Position numbers and translations under genes: made by a program. From Balanoglossus misakiensis (taxonomy: Eukaryota; Hemichordata), in NCBI GenBank assembly GCA_040954595.2, contig CM082585.2, positions 1,922,001 through 1,986,000 on the forward strand: DNA of 64,000 nt. The letters are read 5' to 3'. Shown here piece after piece: positions 1 through 12,054 of this stretch. The notes under the pieces are model-generated. The model worked only from the letters and a program-made list of their open reading frames with translations, had not been told where the DNA came from and searched no databases. Position 1 is the stretch's first letter. Every line of letters starts with the position of its first letter.

Positions 1-1720
1 GCAAAATCTCAAAAGTTCGTCGATTTTGAAAAAAAATCATGGGTTCGTCGATTGTTTAAAAAAAACATGGGTGAAAATCAACAAAATGACAAATTTTCGA
101 CTGCAAAATCTCAAAATTTCGTCGATTTTTGAAAAAAAAATCATAGGCTATAGCTCATGAAAATCATCAACAAATGTCAAATTTTCAACTTTGCGAAATC
201 TCAAAATATCGTCGATTTTTGAAAAAAAAAACATGGGTGAAAATCATCAAAAAATGACAAATTTTCGACTTTGCAAAATCTCAAAATTTCGTCGATTTTG
301 AAAAAAAATATGGGTTCGTCGATTTTTGAAAAAATCATGGGTGAAAATCATCAAAAAATGACAAATTTTCGACTGCAAATCTCAAAATTTCGTCGATTTT
401 TGAAAAAAAATCATGGGTGAAAATCATCAAAAAAATGACAAATTTTTGATTTTGCAAAATCTCAAAATTTCGTCGATTTTGAAAAAAATCACGGGTTCGT
501 CGATTTTTTAAAAAAACATGGGTGAAAACCATCAAAAAATGACAAATTTTCGACTGCAAAATCTCAAAATTTCGTCGATTTTTGAAAAAAAACATGCGTT
601 CGTCGATTTCTGAAAAAAAAAACATGGGTGAAAATCATCAAAAAATGACAAATTTTTGATTTTGCAAAATCTCAAAATTTCGTCGATTTTGAAAAAAAAT
701 CACGGGTTCGTCGATTTTTTAAAAAAACATGGGTGAAAACCATCAAAAAATGACAAATTTAAGACTGCAAAATCTCAAAATTTCGTCGACTTTTGAAAAA
801 AAACATGGGTTCGTCGATTTTTGAAAAAAAAACATGGGTGAAAATCATCAAAAAATGAAACATTTTAGACTGCAAAATCTCAAAATTTCGTCGATTTTGA
901 AAAAAATTATGGGTTCGTCGATTTTTAAAAAAAAATCATGGGTGAAAATCATCAAAAAATGACAAATTTTCGATTTTGCAAAATCTCAAAAGTTCGTCGA
1001 TTTTGAAAAAAAATCATGGGTTCGTCGATTGTTTAAAAAAAACATGGGTGAAAATCAACAAAATGACAAATTTTCGACTGCAAAATCTCAAAATTTCGTC
1101 GATTTTTGAAAAAAAAATCATAGGCTATAGCTCATGAAAATCATCAACAAATGTCAAATTTTCAACTTTGCGAAATCTCAAAATATCGTCGATTTTTGAA
1201 AAAAAAAACATGGGTGAAAATCATCAAAAAATGACAAATTTTCGACTTTGCAAAATCTCAAAATTTCGTCGATTTTGAAAAAAAATATGGGTTCGTCGAT
1301 TTTTGAAAAAATCATGGGTGAAAATCATCAAAAAATGACAAATTTTCGACTGCAAATCTCAAAATTTCGTCGATTTTTGAAAAAAAATCATGGGTGAAAA
1401 TCATCAAAAAAATGACAAATTTTTGATTTTGCAAAATCTCAAAATTTCGTCGATTTTGAAAAAAATCACGGGTTCGTCGATTTTTTAAAAAAACATGGGT
1501 GAAAATCATAAAAAAATGACAAATTTTCGAGTTTGCAAAATCTCAAAATTTCGTAGATTTTTGAAAAAAATCATGGGTGAAAATCATCAAAAAATGAAAA
1601 ATTTTCGACTTTGCATAATCTCAAAATTTCGTCGATTTTGAAAAAAATCATTGGTTCGTCGATTTTTGAAAAAAAAAACATCGGTGAAAATCACCAAAAA
1701 AAAATAGGTATTTGACTCAG
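1..1720. repeat. AT-rich tandem array with 977-bp higher-order repeat
   Basis: Units of roughly 78 bp and a longer form of roughly 107 bp repeat across the whole stretch. Each unit contains a TTTCGTCGATTTTTGA core, an A-run, ATGGGTGAAAATCATC and ATGACAAATTTTCGA. Positions 1 to about 528 recur almost unchanged from 978 to about 1505, so blocks of units were copied together at an offset of 977 bp. Open frames on the minus strand simply read the repeat and are not genes. The array continues beyond the left edge of the window. Confidence 0.93.
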
Positions 1721-2688
1721 AGTAAACAAGATTGTGTAATTGATACATGTCAGAACGAGATAGAGATATCACGCGCTAAGTTCATGTTTAAGAAATATTA
1801 AGATGACGTGTTCCTTTTATGACATAATACTTGACTAACGTATTAATAAGAGGTGGTGAAATTTGATATCACGTTATTATCACCGGAGATCCGTGACGGG
1901 AGTCAACGAGCATGGATAGAGTCGTGTAATTCTTACGTGTGACCAGTAATAAACCACAACTATTTGTGTTACTCGGAAAACTTGTTGAAAGTCTCGTTAT
2001 GCCTCTCGTTAAGTTTACGATATGCCGGGTACCTCTCTCTGACTCTATGAATATGTTGGGTGGAGAAGGAGAGGGAGAGAATTTACACTCTCACCCTTCG
2101 GACGTGGCTGATTCCCCAAAGAAGCCCCGATGAGGTAAACGTCCGAAGGATGGCGGGCGTAACAAAACTACAGTGTTCGCAACATGACCTCAGGTCCGCC
2201 GCAGGTTTTGCATGTTACAGCAGAAAACGTCTCCGTCAGACCACTAAAAGTAATACCTTTAGGACATAAATTATTTATCTTGAAAGATATTGCTGTATGC
2301 AAATTTCATCTCCGGATTGCTATCGGCGAAACATACCGAGGCTGTCGTCGCTATAGTTGGGACCGACAGTCGAGACCCACATTGTATTGTAAGGAAAGTT
2401 TTAGACGCAACTTAATCAAAGCAGGTATAGTTAGCAGAGCAGATTAAGTTAGCAGAGGAGTGTCGGTATCGTCCACCGTAAACAGGTGTATTCCTATCGG
2501 ATTTCAAGCGACAGTCAATTCCACTGGTCATCGATGTTTTTCTCCAAGGTGTTTGAAATACGTCTGTTCGATAGAGTCGTTGTTCCAAAATATGCACGGA
2601 TGCACGGAATGCGACCACATCTGGTTGTTGACAACAAACTAAGGTAGATTATGACTATAATCCCAACTGTCTCCTGTGTGACACACTC
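1721..2688. other. Unassigned sequence, no supported gene
   Basis: There is no convincing coding region; short frames of 60-90 codons on both strands lack recognisable motifs. A 25-nt exact match (2355-2379) recurs at 20070-20094, just upstream of the second copy of the following 2-kb repeat. The duplicated unit may therefore originally have started further left, with its inner part since diverged or deleted. Confidence 0.5.
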
Positions 2689-4656
2689 CTGTTGTGATTA
2701 TTGCTGGAATAGGCAATGTTTTAATCTGCCTGCAAAGACTCGTGTGACAAAGATTGTCGGCCAGTCAACATCACCAACGATATTAACAATATAAAATAAA
2801 TAAAATTTCAACGATTCAACTTCTTTTCTAGCTTCCTATCTGGATAGTTTGTTTTTTTTACTCTAAAGATCGCCTTTCTTCCAGGCCACGTGGCAAGAGA
2901 CGTTATCAACTTCTACTATGATCGATGCGAGAGTACTATAGTATTCTCATATACACAGACAAAGGCCACCAAAATAAGAGAATCATTTGGTCAAATGGTA
3001 GAGGGCGCAAAAACAGATATTTCAAATGACAAAATTTTCCGATAAACGTGTTTAATCAAATCAAACTGTGCTCAATGGTATGCTTGCAAAAATTGAATAC
3101 AAATGAAACAAAACACAGCAACTGCCATGAACAAGAAGTTTATTCATGTCAAAATTCAATTTTTTTGAATCATTGATTTCAATTATCAGCTGAAAACTAA
3201 AATTAGATTGTCATCTTGAACAGTATAAAATCAGCGAGCCATTAGACATTAAGTACCCAGCATACTAAAATAAAACCATGTAAACATGCACAATTAGATA
3301 ATCAAATAATTTTTATTTATTCACCATGATGTTTTTAATGTATGTCAAGTCAAAGTACTTGAAGTTATGGACGATCAATTAAAATAGAAAACTGTAATTT
3401 TAATGGCTGGGTAATGTATCCAATTTCTGCCCAATATATGAAATTTCCGAGTTAGCAACTGAAGAATTCGTGGGGAAAATAGTTACGTGATGTGTAACAG
3501 AATTCACTTGGAAGTAAGGAGTTTTTGTAAAATCAACATGCATATTACAATTTATTTGTAAAAACTTGATTGGCAATGGAAAATTGGCGTTTAAATATAT
3601 AGTACTTCAAGATGAACAGATAAAATATAAGTTATTACAGATGTCATTTTACGACAACAAGGAATGGTAAATCGTTCTTTAATATCTTTAAAGATGCCAG
3701 GTCAAAGGTCACCTTTGCAAATTCAACCACTGGTACCATAGCCATTTCAAATGTAGCCAAAAGTGCGCCACCACTTTCTTCAAACATACTGAAACCATCT
3801 ACAGGTTACCGTAGTCATATATCTCTTGGCATCCATGGCAGTTTAGCTAGTCATGAGCTGGCAAGGGGTGACCTGTAAGCTTTAAACTCTGGCTTCGGTA
3901 ATGTCGACTCTGGCTCTGGCATATACTTGCAGGTCCATATGACCTTGGGGTGAACATGGTCATGAAGAAATAAATAGAATCTGTTTGGTGCATTGTCAAC
4001 TTCATTTTATAGTTTCAAAAAATTACAATATGATGAGTAATATTGTTGTTGTTTTCAAAGAGACTCACCACACACTTTAGTAAATCAATGACTTGAAAAA
4101 GTTTTGAGGACTATCATTTGTCAGAATCTCGGACCGCGAGGCACATACTACCTTAAATAGTTTCACTCGCAGCTTCTTGTGGGCAGTTTCTCCTTGCGTA
4201 CCTGTACAGACACACCAGGAGGCCGTTCCCGATGAACAACTCAACCCACATGAAAACATTCAAGCGTCTGGTCACACCCATTTCCGTCAAACAAGAACAT
4301 GAATGAAACTGCGGAGGAAGAGAACGGGAGAGTGCCCATTAACCCTGTAATGACCAATCATTTACTGGAACAAGGTCCAGGATGTACGATCACTGGAGTT
4401 GAAAATAAGGTCATGGATTTGAAAATTATTTTGAGTTATGAAATTGAAAATACATATTTTTCATTGTGGATTCTCCGACATAAATATTATCAAAAACAAT
4501 AAGGGTTGTCTTTTTAATTTATGACATATAACGCCATGAATCTAGCCCATTAATACAAAGGCAATACTAAAACACATTTCGGGTTAGCGTTATGACAACT
4601 TGAAGAAAGTATGAATACAAACTTTCTAAAGTAATATTTTAAAGGTTGGCGTATTG
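2689..4656 (+). repeat. 2-kb dispersed duplication, copy 1
   Basis: This block is collinear with 20284-22252 in the same orientation, with only scattered substitutions and very small indels. It contains an exon-like reading frame near its left end, AATAAA-type sites around 3260-3290, and a long non-coding remainder. Homology begins abruptly at CTGTTGTGATTATTGCTGG and ends after GGTTGGCGTATTG. No terminal inverted repeats or target duplications were found. It could be a segmental duplication or a non-autonomous element. Confidence 0.9.
2885..3045 (+). pseudogene. Possible terminal coding exon, copy 1
   Basis: A pyrimidine tract ending in CAG at 2882-2884 is followed by about 53 open codons and a TAA stop at 3043-3045. 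The peptide includes the stretches STIVFSYTQTKATKIRESFG and EGAKTDISNDKIF. I do not recognise the family. The same frame is open in the second copy (20482-20642); the two differences I saw change V-I-N to V-F-N and Y-D-R to Y-H-R. No upstream exon was found in the window, so this is either the last exon of a duplicated gene whose other exons lie elsewhere, or a chance frame kept by recent duplication. Confidence 0.4.
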
Positions 4657-4760
4657 ATTACAGCTTGTTTGTTCTGCTATTAATGGAAATTCGGTTAGAG
4701 CCGTTTGAGGCAACTCTTATTCTGTCAAAGTTATGGCGTTAACTTATTCTGATAAAGTTA
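4657..4760. other. Short spacer with no feature seen
   Basis: Nothing recognisable lies between the end of the 2-kb repeat and the first hairpin. Confidence 0.5.
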
Positions 4761-4890
4761 TGTTAACGCTAATCTGATTAAAATCAGATGTAGGGAACGG
4801 CGACGTGTTTTTTATGCTGTCGCAGCATCAAAAAACTACGTCGCCATTCCCTAGGCCTACATCTGATTTCAAACAGATTGTGTTAACATC
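4761..4890. repeat. 130-bp palindromic element
   Basis: The two arms read TGTTAAC..AATCTGATTAAAATCAGATGTAGG and the matching inverted sequence ending in GTGTTAACA. The loop lies near GCTGTCGCAGC. The inner arms (GGGAACGGCGACGT and ACGTCGCCATTCCC) also pair. This looks like a foldback or MITE-type element. A related, more diverged hairpin lies at 5141-5243. Confidence 0.75.
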
Positions 4891-4917
4891 AGGAACACTT
4901 TACATACATAAACTACT

Positions 4918-5122
4918 GTAAAACACTTTATTTTAGCGAGTTGAAATTTTCACGATATCGAGAGAGGCTACTGTTTCGCGAGTATTAATTTTCGCGTTCT
5001 CTTATTTCATTCACTGCATCGTTATCTTCAAAAATAATTATGCGACCTCTTATTTTCATACCATTTTGGCTCTCACGTATCTCGCGAAAATGTATTGCTC
5101 GCGAAAATAACTTGTTTCACAG
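4918..5122. mobile_element. Mariner-like MITE (TA target duplication)
   Basis: Imperfect terminal inverted repeats of about 26 bp start CTGTAAAACACTTTATTTTA at the left; the inverted right end begins CTGTGAAACAAGTTATTTTC. Both are followed by a GCGAG motif. The element is flanked by TA on each side (4916-4917 and 5123-5124), the usual target of the Tc1/mariner superfamily. It is 205 bp long with no coding capacity. Superfamily placement is inferred from the TSD only. Confidence 0.6.
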
Positions 5123-5140
5123 TATATGCAAATATGCAGT

Positions 5141-5243
5141 AATCTGAATAAAATCAGATGTATGGTACGACGACGTCTTTTACTTATGTGGTACAGTATT
5201 ATTAGTATGCTGTCGTCATACCAACTGCGATTTTAGTCAGATT
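5141..5243. repeat. Second palindromic element of the AATCTGA type
   Basis: AATCTGAATAAAATCAGATG on the left is mirrored by an inverted copy ending in AGTCAGATT. Inner arms around GGTACGACGAC and GTCGTCATACC also pair. It is related in arm sequence to the hairpin at 4761-4890. Confidence 0.6.
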
Positions 5244-5546
5244 GTATGTACGTCAACACTGATTGTTGTGGCTGCCTTAAATAGGTTTTCACTTTGCGCT
5301 ACCTCTATACGTAACGCGTTCACTCAGTAGACCAAAGTACACGGATGTCCAGCAGACAAGAGTTCCTGTTTATACCATGAGGCTAGAAGACTGTATTGTG
5401 TTATTATACAGTGGTGCAGTCTAGATTTTAGTGAGGGATTGAAGCGAATCCAATTGCTTGCTTGAAACTCGCCCATCGTGATTGTGCATTGATAAAATAC
5501 AATAATCATACCACAGAAACATAAATTCCAGCTGCGCCTATCAGCG
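5244..5546. other. Unassigned sequence
   Basis: No gene, RNA or repeat boundary is recognisable here. A minus-strand frame of about 60 codons has no supporting features. Confidence 0.45.
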
Positions 5547-5555
5547 AGATTGTCA

Positions 5556-6483
5556 TAGCCTGGAGACCAGGGCGTCGGGGAAAAGAAACGCCCGGGGACA
5601 GTCTCTATTTACGAACAGAATTCTGTTCGTAGAACGACACGTGTGGTAAATCTTGCGTGTAAGCTAATTGGTCACTCAATGTTAACCACATGACATCGTC
5701 GCCTTCTAAATAAGGAAATAGAGGTGGAGTCATGTGTGAAATTCCCGCGATGGGATGTGGGAGTGGTTTTGAAAGTGTATGAATATTCATAACCAAGCTT
5801 TGTTAAAGGCACGTAAGGTGTAACTTTTGGGATAATTTTCATAATTTTTGTTTCAAACTGCACTACCATTAGTCCATGCAGATGGAGGTAGTGAACAATA
5901 CACAAGCATTATAAACCCTAAGTATGAGTGCATATGCAAGTTTTAACCAGATAAATAATAAAGCTTTGCCGCAAGCGATTATGGCCGCCACCGTGGGAAA
6001 ATGCAAGAAACAATGAAAATGTTGCATTTCCGGTTGTGAAACTTCATAAACAAAACATGATCTCATCCACTTGAGCTCATGGAAGTAAATGTACACCACT
6101 GAGACATCAGATTTTCATTTTTCATTGCAATATTGCGCTTTTTTTAAAATTGCAGGAATTTTCGTTTTTCTTTAATTTTTGGCCATTTTGTCATAAATAA
6201 GTGTTGAGCTTGATATATTATCATGAAATAGCATTTAATAGACATAATTAAAAGCATATATGAGATTATTTAAAACTTTAATTTTTTATCCAGTTACAGC
6301 TTACGTGCCTTTAATTATATCATCCAACCACTGGCGCCCGTCAACATTTGATAGATCACTCGTTATCCATTTGTTACTAAGCGACCTCGATCGTTGCCAA
6401 GACTACTATCTTTCAGCTCAGCAGGACTTGCTCGACTGTCCCCGAGCGTTGTATTTTAGATCGACGCCCTGGTCTCCCGGCTA
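5556..6483. mobile_element. 928-bp non-autonomous DNA transposon, 9-bp TSD
   Basis: The left end TAGCCTGGAGACCAGGGCGT is matched by an inverted right end with the core GACGCCCTGGTCTCC. Weaker pairing continues inward to the GGGGACAGTC motif about 45 bp from each end. Direct repeats AGATTGTCA lie immediately outside (5547-5555 and 6484-6492). A 9-bp TSD is typical of Mutator-like elements. An hAT origin (8 bp) is less likely because its usual target pattern is not seen. No transposase is encoded; internal open frames are short and featureless. Confidence 0.75.
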
Positions 6484-6492
6484 AGATTGTCA

Positions 6493-8021
6493 ATATATAC
6501 GCCGCATGTTGCCAGCCAGGGCCCCGACTGACATTCCCTCTGAATATACACACCCCTCTATTGAAAATGGAACATTCCTGCAAGCAAAGCATGTTGTACT
6601 TGCTTACATCAGCTGTAGTGACTTGTGTAGACCCCCAGCGCGCGGCCTCTACTGTCTGTATATGGTCTGTCACAGTCCCCGGGAGTAACTGTCATGACAG
6701 AAATCGGTTTGTCAACGGCAAAACGGAGATAAGGTGTTTTTTCCGAATATAGAATATTCAATTCTGTTTGATTCGGTCATGCCCAAAGTGTGCGTAGCTG
6801 TCGTCCTCTGACAACGCTCGCTCATATTTCATGCGGAGAACTTAAGTAGGTTCAAGCCAAGTTTTAATAGTTGGGCTAAGGTCTTCCCTGATAAGTGTTG
6901 AAATGTTTGGGGTGTTACTGTCCGGGCTGTAACGACTTGGGTCGTGGAAAATGGGGGCTGAAACGACTGGGGCCGAAAGGGTCAGAGTGCCGGAACGACC
7001 TGTTTAAACATGTCGTTCCAGCACTATGACCCTAAAGTGTTACCTAAGATAGTGTCCAGCGTCTAGCCGTTATTGAAATTATAGACCCTGCAGCGAGACT
7101 GAGCATGATTTGTTGTTGTCATGAAACTCATCTCGTACTCCAGTCACTTTCATACAAAACGGCTATGAGTGTCCAATGGTCTTTGTTGAGACTGTTTGAC
7201 ATTGAATGGCATTGACCTCGCGGGAGGATATCCTTCATGAATACAATGCAGGATATAATTTACATTGGCTAAGGGCTTTGAGGTGCACCAAATTAGTAAT
7301 TTAGACACACCTTAATTATTACATGCCACCCCAAACTTTTTTAAAGCAAGAAACAAAATTGCAGTGCTTTTCCAATGACGCTTTTTAAAATGTAGAATCA
7401 GATTGTTTTCTTGTCGCTCAGGTGTCCAAAATAAATATAGCTGTGATCAATTCCTACTTAAAGCAAACAAAAGTAAATTGAGTTGAATGGGCACGTCCGG
7501 CCCATATTTGACCCATTTCACATTTTTTCTTTCTTAGGCTGCATTCACAAACACCTCTGGAGGGGGGGGGGAATTCATCTTTTACCGCTAATTTTCACAT
7601 GCCCCCCCCCCTTTCACAACCCGAAATATTTTGAAATCCCCCTTCCGAACTGCCAAAATTTTGAAATCCCCCCATTTTCTTTCACAGAGCAAAACTCATA
7701 ACTCTGCTCAAGCGCTCCCATGAAAAGAATTTGAAACTGATGTTTCCCCTCATCAGTGGGTATTAAAACTGAACATTGTTTTTATTTTTTAAGTATTTTG
7801 TATGATTATAATTAAAAAATATACAACTTAGCTAAAATGCTTAGATGAGTTAATCAGATTTTCAAAGTCCACCTAAAAGATCATTTAATCTTTCCAGGGT
7901 GCGGTTTATGTTGGAGATAGTATCAGTTAGGCTATTTCTCAGAAAATCAATGAACGATCTGCGGACACCCCGAATAATATGTTACCACAACGCTAGCCAG
8001 GAAGCACATGGGACATTTCAC
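6493..8021. other. Unassigned sequence with one strong hairpin
   Basis: No coding region is supported. The stretch holds an inverted repeat at 6979-7032 and G-run/C-run pairs around 7561-7611. Nothing else was recognised. Confidence 0.5.
6979..7032. repeat. 54-bp inverted repeat (hairpin)
   Basis: GGGTCAGAGTGCCGGAACGA pairs with TCGTTCCAGCACTATGACCC around a loop at GTTTAAAC, with about two mismatches. It is possibly the centre of a decayed foldback element. No terminator or RNA function can be claimed. Confidence 0.7.
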
Positions 8022-8371
8022 AATGAGGCAGTGAACACTGGGGGGACCAGACTGACACGTTAACCAATCAGGGAGCTGTATGGTGAATAAATACATATTA
8101 ATAAGACCTAACCTACAAGGTCCTGCATAATGAGGCAGTGAACACTGGAGGACCAGACCTACACATTAACCAATCAGGGAGCTGTAAAGTGAATAATGCA
8201 TTGTAATAAGACCTAACCTACAAGGTCTGGTGAATAATACATAGTAATATGACCTAACACATAAGGTCCCTCCAATCAGCGAGCCGCAAGTGGACCTTAG
8301 AGAAGTGGATAAACCAATCAGAACATGTAATACGTGTGCATAGGACCTGTAATGTAGGTCATTTTGAAACA
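8022..8371. repeat. Tandem repeat of about 107 bp, 2-3 copies
   Basis: Two near-complete units (starting about 8023 and 8131) share GAGGCAGTGAACACTGG, AACCAATCAGGGAGCTGT and AAGACCTAACCTACAAGGTC. A degenerate third copy follows to about 8360. It abuts the point where reverse transcriptase homology of the adjacent retrotransposon stops (about 8372), so it may belong to the sequence that replaced the missing 3' part. Confidence 0.75.
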
Positions 8372-8780
8372 GGACTAGTTCACCATGACCAACCACATGA
8401 CCCAGGAAATCGATCTGCTCATAACCCACATAACACTTAGTTGGTCTCGCTGTTAACTTTGCCTTTCGTAGTCTGCTCATCAAATCTGTAATTGTCTTGA
8501 TATGTTCTTCCCATGATGCAGTGTGGATCAGTATGTGATCGATATAGTTGTCTACGTTCTTCATATCTCTTAACAATCTTCTCATAATTCTGCTAAAAGT
8601 CGCAGCACTATTTACAAGTCCGAAAGGCATTTTGATAAATTGGTATAGCCCATCATGCGTGATAAATGCCGTCAATTGTTTAGAATTATCAGTCAACGGG
8701 ACTTGCCAATATTCTTTGCTGAGATCTACTTTAGTGAAATAGTGATCCTTGGATAACTTAGCAAAAAGCAAAAAGCTCAC
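8372..8780 (-). pseudogene. Reverse transcriptase fragment (Gmr1-like)
   Basis: This continues the RT domain begun at the end of the neighbouring integrase frame. It contains the segments FTKVDLSKEYWQVPL, MPFGLVNSAATF and FLGHVVGHGE. The catalytic box reads YIDH where active enzymes have YxDD, so the second aspartate is lost. The frame is displaced from the upstream one by a 7-bp tandem duplication (GCAAAAA twice at 8761-8774 on the plus strand). After GHGE the similarity ends and the remaining codons are not RT. RNase H is absent. The fragment is non-functional by these criteria. Confidence 0.85.
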
Positions 8781-10384
8781 TCAGGTCTGGTGTAGGCTCT
8801 GCATCAAACACTGTTATGCGATTGAGCTTTCTCATGTCAACACAACAACGATTGGACCCATCAGATTTCTTCACCATTACCAGTGGAACAGCATATGGAC
8901 TCTCTGAAGGTTCAGCTACTCCCATCTTAATCATCGTTTTGACTTCATCTTTCACTGCTTCACGGAGTGCATGAGGGATGGGGTATGGCCTACTGCATAC
9001 TGGTGTTGGATCCATCAACTTGATGTCATGGAAACCCAGGTTGGTGTTACCACGAATATCAGTTAACATATCTTTGTAATTGATCAGCAACCTCCTCACC
9101 ACTTGCTTCTGTATGTCTGACAAGTTGTCACATACATTCACATCTGCAGCAAATTCTTTCTGCTTGAATGCAGGAACCCGCAGTAAGTCATCGTTTACTT
9201 TAACCCCTGTGTTCTCTTGTACTTCTGAAGATTCATAACTCTGCTCATCTATCACAGATACACACACAATCTCAAGAAGTCCAGCTGATACTTCATCTAG
9301 CTGATCAGTTCTTCGATAGTACCTCTTCAACAGGTTGGCATGGAATGTTTTCACCCTATGACCAAAGTCAATCTTGTAATCCATATTGCTCGCTTTCTCC
9401 ACCACTGGAAAAGGACCCTTCCAGTGCATAAGTAGTTTATTATGGTCAGTAGGTAGTAGCAATAACACCTCGTCACCTTTGTTGAACTTCCTCCATTTGG
9501 CCTTTCTATTGTAGTAGGACTTGTATTTGCCTTGTGATATCTTCAGTTCTTGTCTTGCTAAATCGCATGCCTTCTTTAATTTCTTTTGAAGATCAAGGAT
9601 GTATTGATAAGTCGTTTTGGTTTCTGGTTCACTGATCTCTCCAGTCCATAGTTCTTTCAAGATAGCCATTGGACCACGCACACTCCTCCCATAAAGTAAC
9701 TCAAACGGAGAGAATCCTGTGCTCGATTGAGGCGTTTCTCTGTAGGCAAATAGTAAAGCATTCAGATAACGATCCCAATATGTTGGACGTTCCTCACACA
9801 TCTTCCTGAGCATGAGTTTCAATGTACCATTGAACCGTTCCACTAGACCATTGAATGCTGGGTGGTATGGGGTGGTAGTCATCTGCTTTATAGACAAAAG
9901 CCGGCTGACCTCACGCATCACATCTGATGTAAATTGAGTTCCTTGATCTGTCAGAATTTCACGTGGACACCCCACTCTTGAGTAGATGTCCAGGAGCGCC
10001 TCTGCAACAGTCTTGGTATCAATGTTAGTCAATGCAACAGCCTCCGGATAGCGTGTTGCATAATCAACAACAGTAAGTATGTACCTATTCTTGCGTTCAG
10101 TGCATGGATGAATAGGGCCAACCAGGTCTACTGCAATACGTAGGAAAGGGATATCTATTAGTGGCATACTTCCAAGTGGTACCTTGGTCACCCGTCCCTT
10201 TGGTTGTGTCCGTTGACATGAATCACAGGACTGACAGTAACGGGAAACATCTGATGTTAGCCCAGGCCAAACGAAGTTGCTGAGGATCTTGTCTGTGGTC
10301 TTGTGAGTTCCGTGGTGACCACCCAGCACTGATTCATGGGCTAGTCTCATCACCTGGTTACGATACACTCTGGGAACCACCACC
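8758..10384 (-). pseudogene. Integrase and N-terminal reverse transcriptase (Gmr1-like pol)
   Basis: About 540 codons. First comes an H2C2 zinc-binding domain (HESVLGGHHGTHKTTDKI then CQSCDSCQR), then an integrase core with D in RIAVDLVGPIH, D in ILTDQGTQFTSD and E in NGLVERFNGTL. A C-terminal region follows, with a chromatin-facing segment around KWRKFNKGDEVLLLLP, and then the start of RT (KKSDGSNRCCVDMRKLNRIT). The integrase triad looks complete. The N-terminal side is cut off by the inserted transposon at 10385-10388, so the first codons continue from the gag-protease part at 15863. The frame ends at the 7-bp duplication in RT. Confidence 0.88.
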
Positions 10385-10387
10385 TGT
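10385..10387. other. Target-site duplication TGT (left)
   Basis: TGT lies immediately outside the CACT terminus at 10388 and is matched by TGT at 15863-15865. Counting one TGT and removing the insert brings the gag-protease and integrase frames into register, which supports these exact boundaries. Confidence 0.85.
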
Positions 10388-12054
10388 CACTACAGCTTGA
10401 ACGACGCCACCTATGGGCAGTATTTCCGTGGCAGCCTATGAAGCTCATGAATATTTAATTAGACACAGTAATGGCGTTCGCGATCGAACACAGCTGTCGA
10501 TGCACAGCATAATTCGGTGAGTAATATTGCTTTATTCCAAGTTTTGTTTAGTAAAATTAGCAAGATGTCAGAGACAATATGAAATAAAGTTGCGATTCTG
10601 CTGTGTTATTTATGTGTATCAGCCAAATAACTTGAACATTTTGATCACCCGCTGACAGTCCCTGGCCGTTGCTATAGCAGAAGCCGTCCTAAGCAACCAT
10701 AAACAAACACTAAAAATTACAACGATTCAGCTTCACAGAATTGTTTTTTTCAATTTGAAAACCATACGAATTTAGTCTTTTATACGTAAACATAGGATTC
10801 CATGTTTAAAATGCTGCTACAAGCAATATGACGAAATCATACCAAGCGAAAATATACGACCCTGTGTGTTCCTTGGCAGCAGCACGGGTTACATTGATTG
10901 TAATGGCGGCGCTTCGAATTTTCGGCGACATGGTGATATTGTTCATAGAATTGACAGAAAATAAGACCGTAACTGAAAAATCAGAAACCAATAGTTTGTG
11001 CTAAAATATATTCTTGATATAATTCGCTGGAAATTCGAGGGTGAAAACGAAATAAGAAAAAAATGAATGGGCGAGATTGTTATGGTAAGGTTACCCACAT
11101 TCTTTCTATGTCACCTTTGACCTCAATTTCTGGAGGAAGTATGATGAGCAGGTGTTTTGTTTTTGCTTCCCTCGGATAGATAATTATTGTAAAGATATTT
11201 CTCTTGTTCACCCTTTTCAGGTATAGATTTAGAGCCATGTGGGGCAAACTATTCAACAGGAGTAGCGCACTTCTTAAAAGTTTGTCTATTGTTATGCCGA
11301 ATAGAAAAGGGAAAAGTTACTTCAACATAGGCCAGTGGGCAAAGGACCAAAAGATAGCGAGACAGGTAGCTGAAGAGAAGTGTTTACAATAACTATATCA
11401 GGAGAAATTGAAGACTAGATCTTTGTCTGGGAGCGTGGCCAACAACCTATTGGTAGTTAGAACAAAGAGAGGACAGACTAAACACAGGTTTAACTTAGGA
11501 GAGTGGTGTAGACAGAGAAAGAGAAAGAGAGATGAGGAAGAAAGCATAATTCAGGATAAGTTGAATAAGTAGAGTGCAGCTAGGAGACTAGTAAAAAGAT
11601 CCTCAACCCAGCTAGCTAGACTAGAGAAGAAGAACAGTAAGATTTGTGAGATCTTAGCTACAAAGAATAATAAGAGAAAGGTAAGCTAGATCAGATAAAT
11701 AGACTTAGTCATAATTTTAAAAATCTCAGATTTGTATAAATCCTCTTCAAATTTTAGCCCAAATTCGCTTTTTGAACTTCATGTCACATGATCCTGTGTA
11801 AACAATGATAACAAAATGGGTTCAGCTTTGATGCAAAACATCTAGGTTTTCCAACAAACTATGTATATTTTTTAGGATTTTTATTGCAGAAGTTGTCAGA
11901 AAAATACAGGCTACACGTGTGTATTTCTTATCAAGGACATTTAAATTAATGATTAACTTGTAAGAAGATTTTATTTTATATATAATGATTATATTCTAAT
12001 TAGTATATATTTATCACACACTTAATCTTTCAGATTCCTGTTGATGTTGTTAAT

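Noticed and set aside
335-1772. Minus-strand ORFs rich in F, K, R and N
   Set aside because: They are translations of the AT-rich tandem array and repeat with it.
4077-4502. Short ORFs on both strands (also at 21674-22120)
   Set aside because: They occur in both 2-kb copies but overlap each other on opposite strands. They lack splice context and known motifs.
7561-7611. G-run/C-run pair as a regulatory hairpin
   Set aside because: Homopolymer runs are common low-complexity sequence here, and no supporting arms or gene lie nearby.
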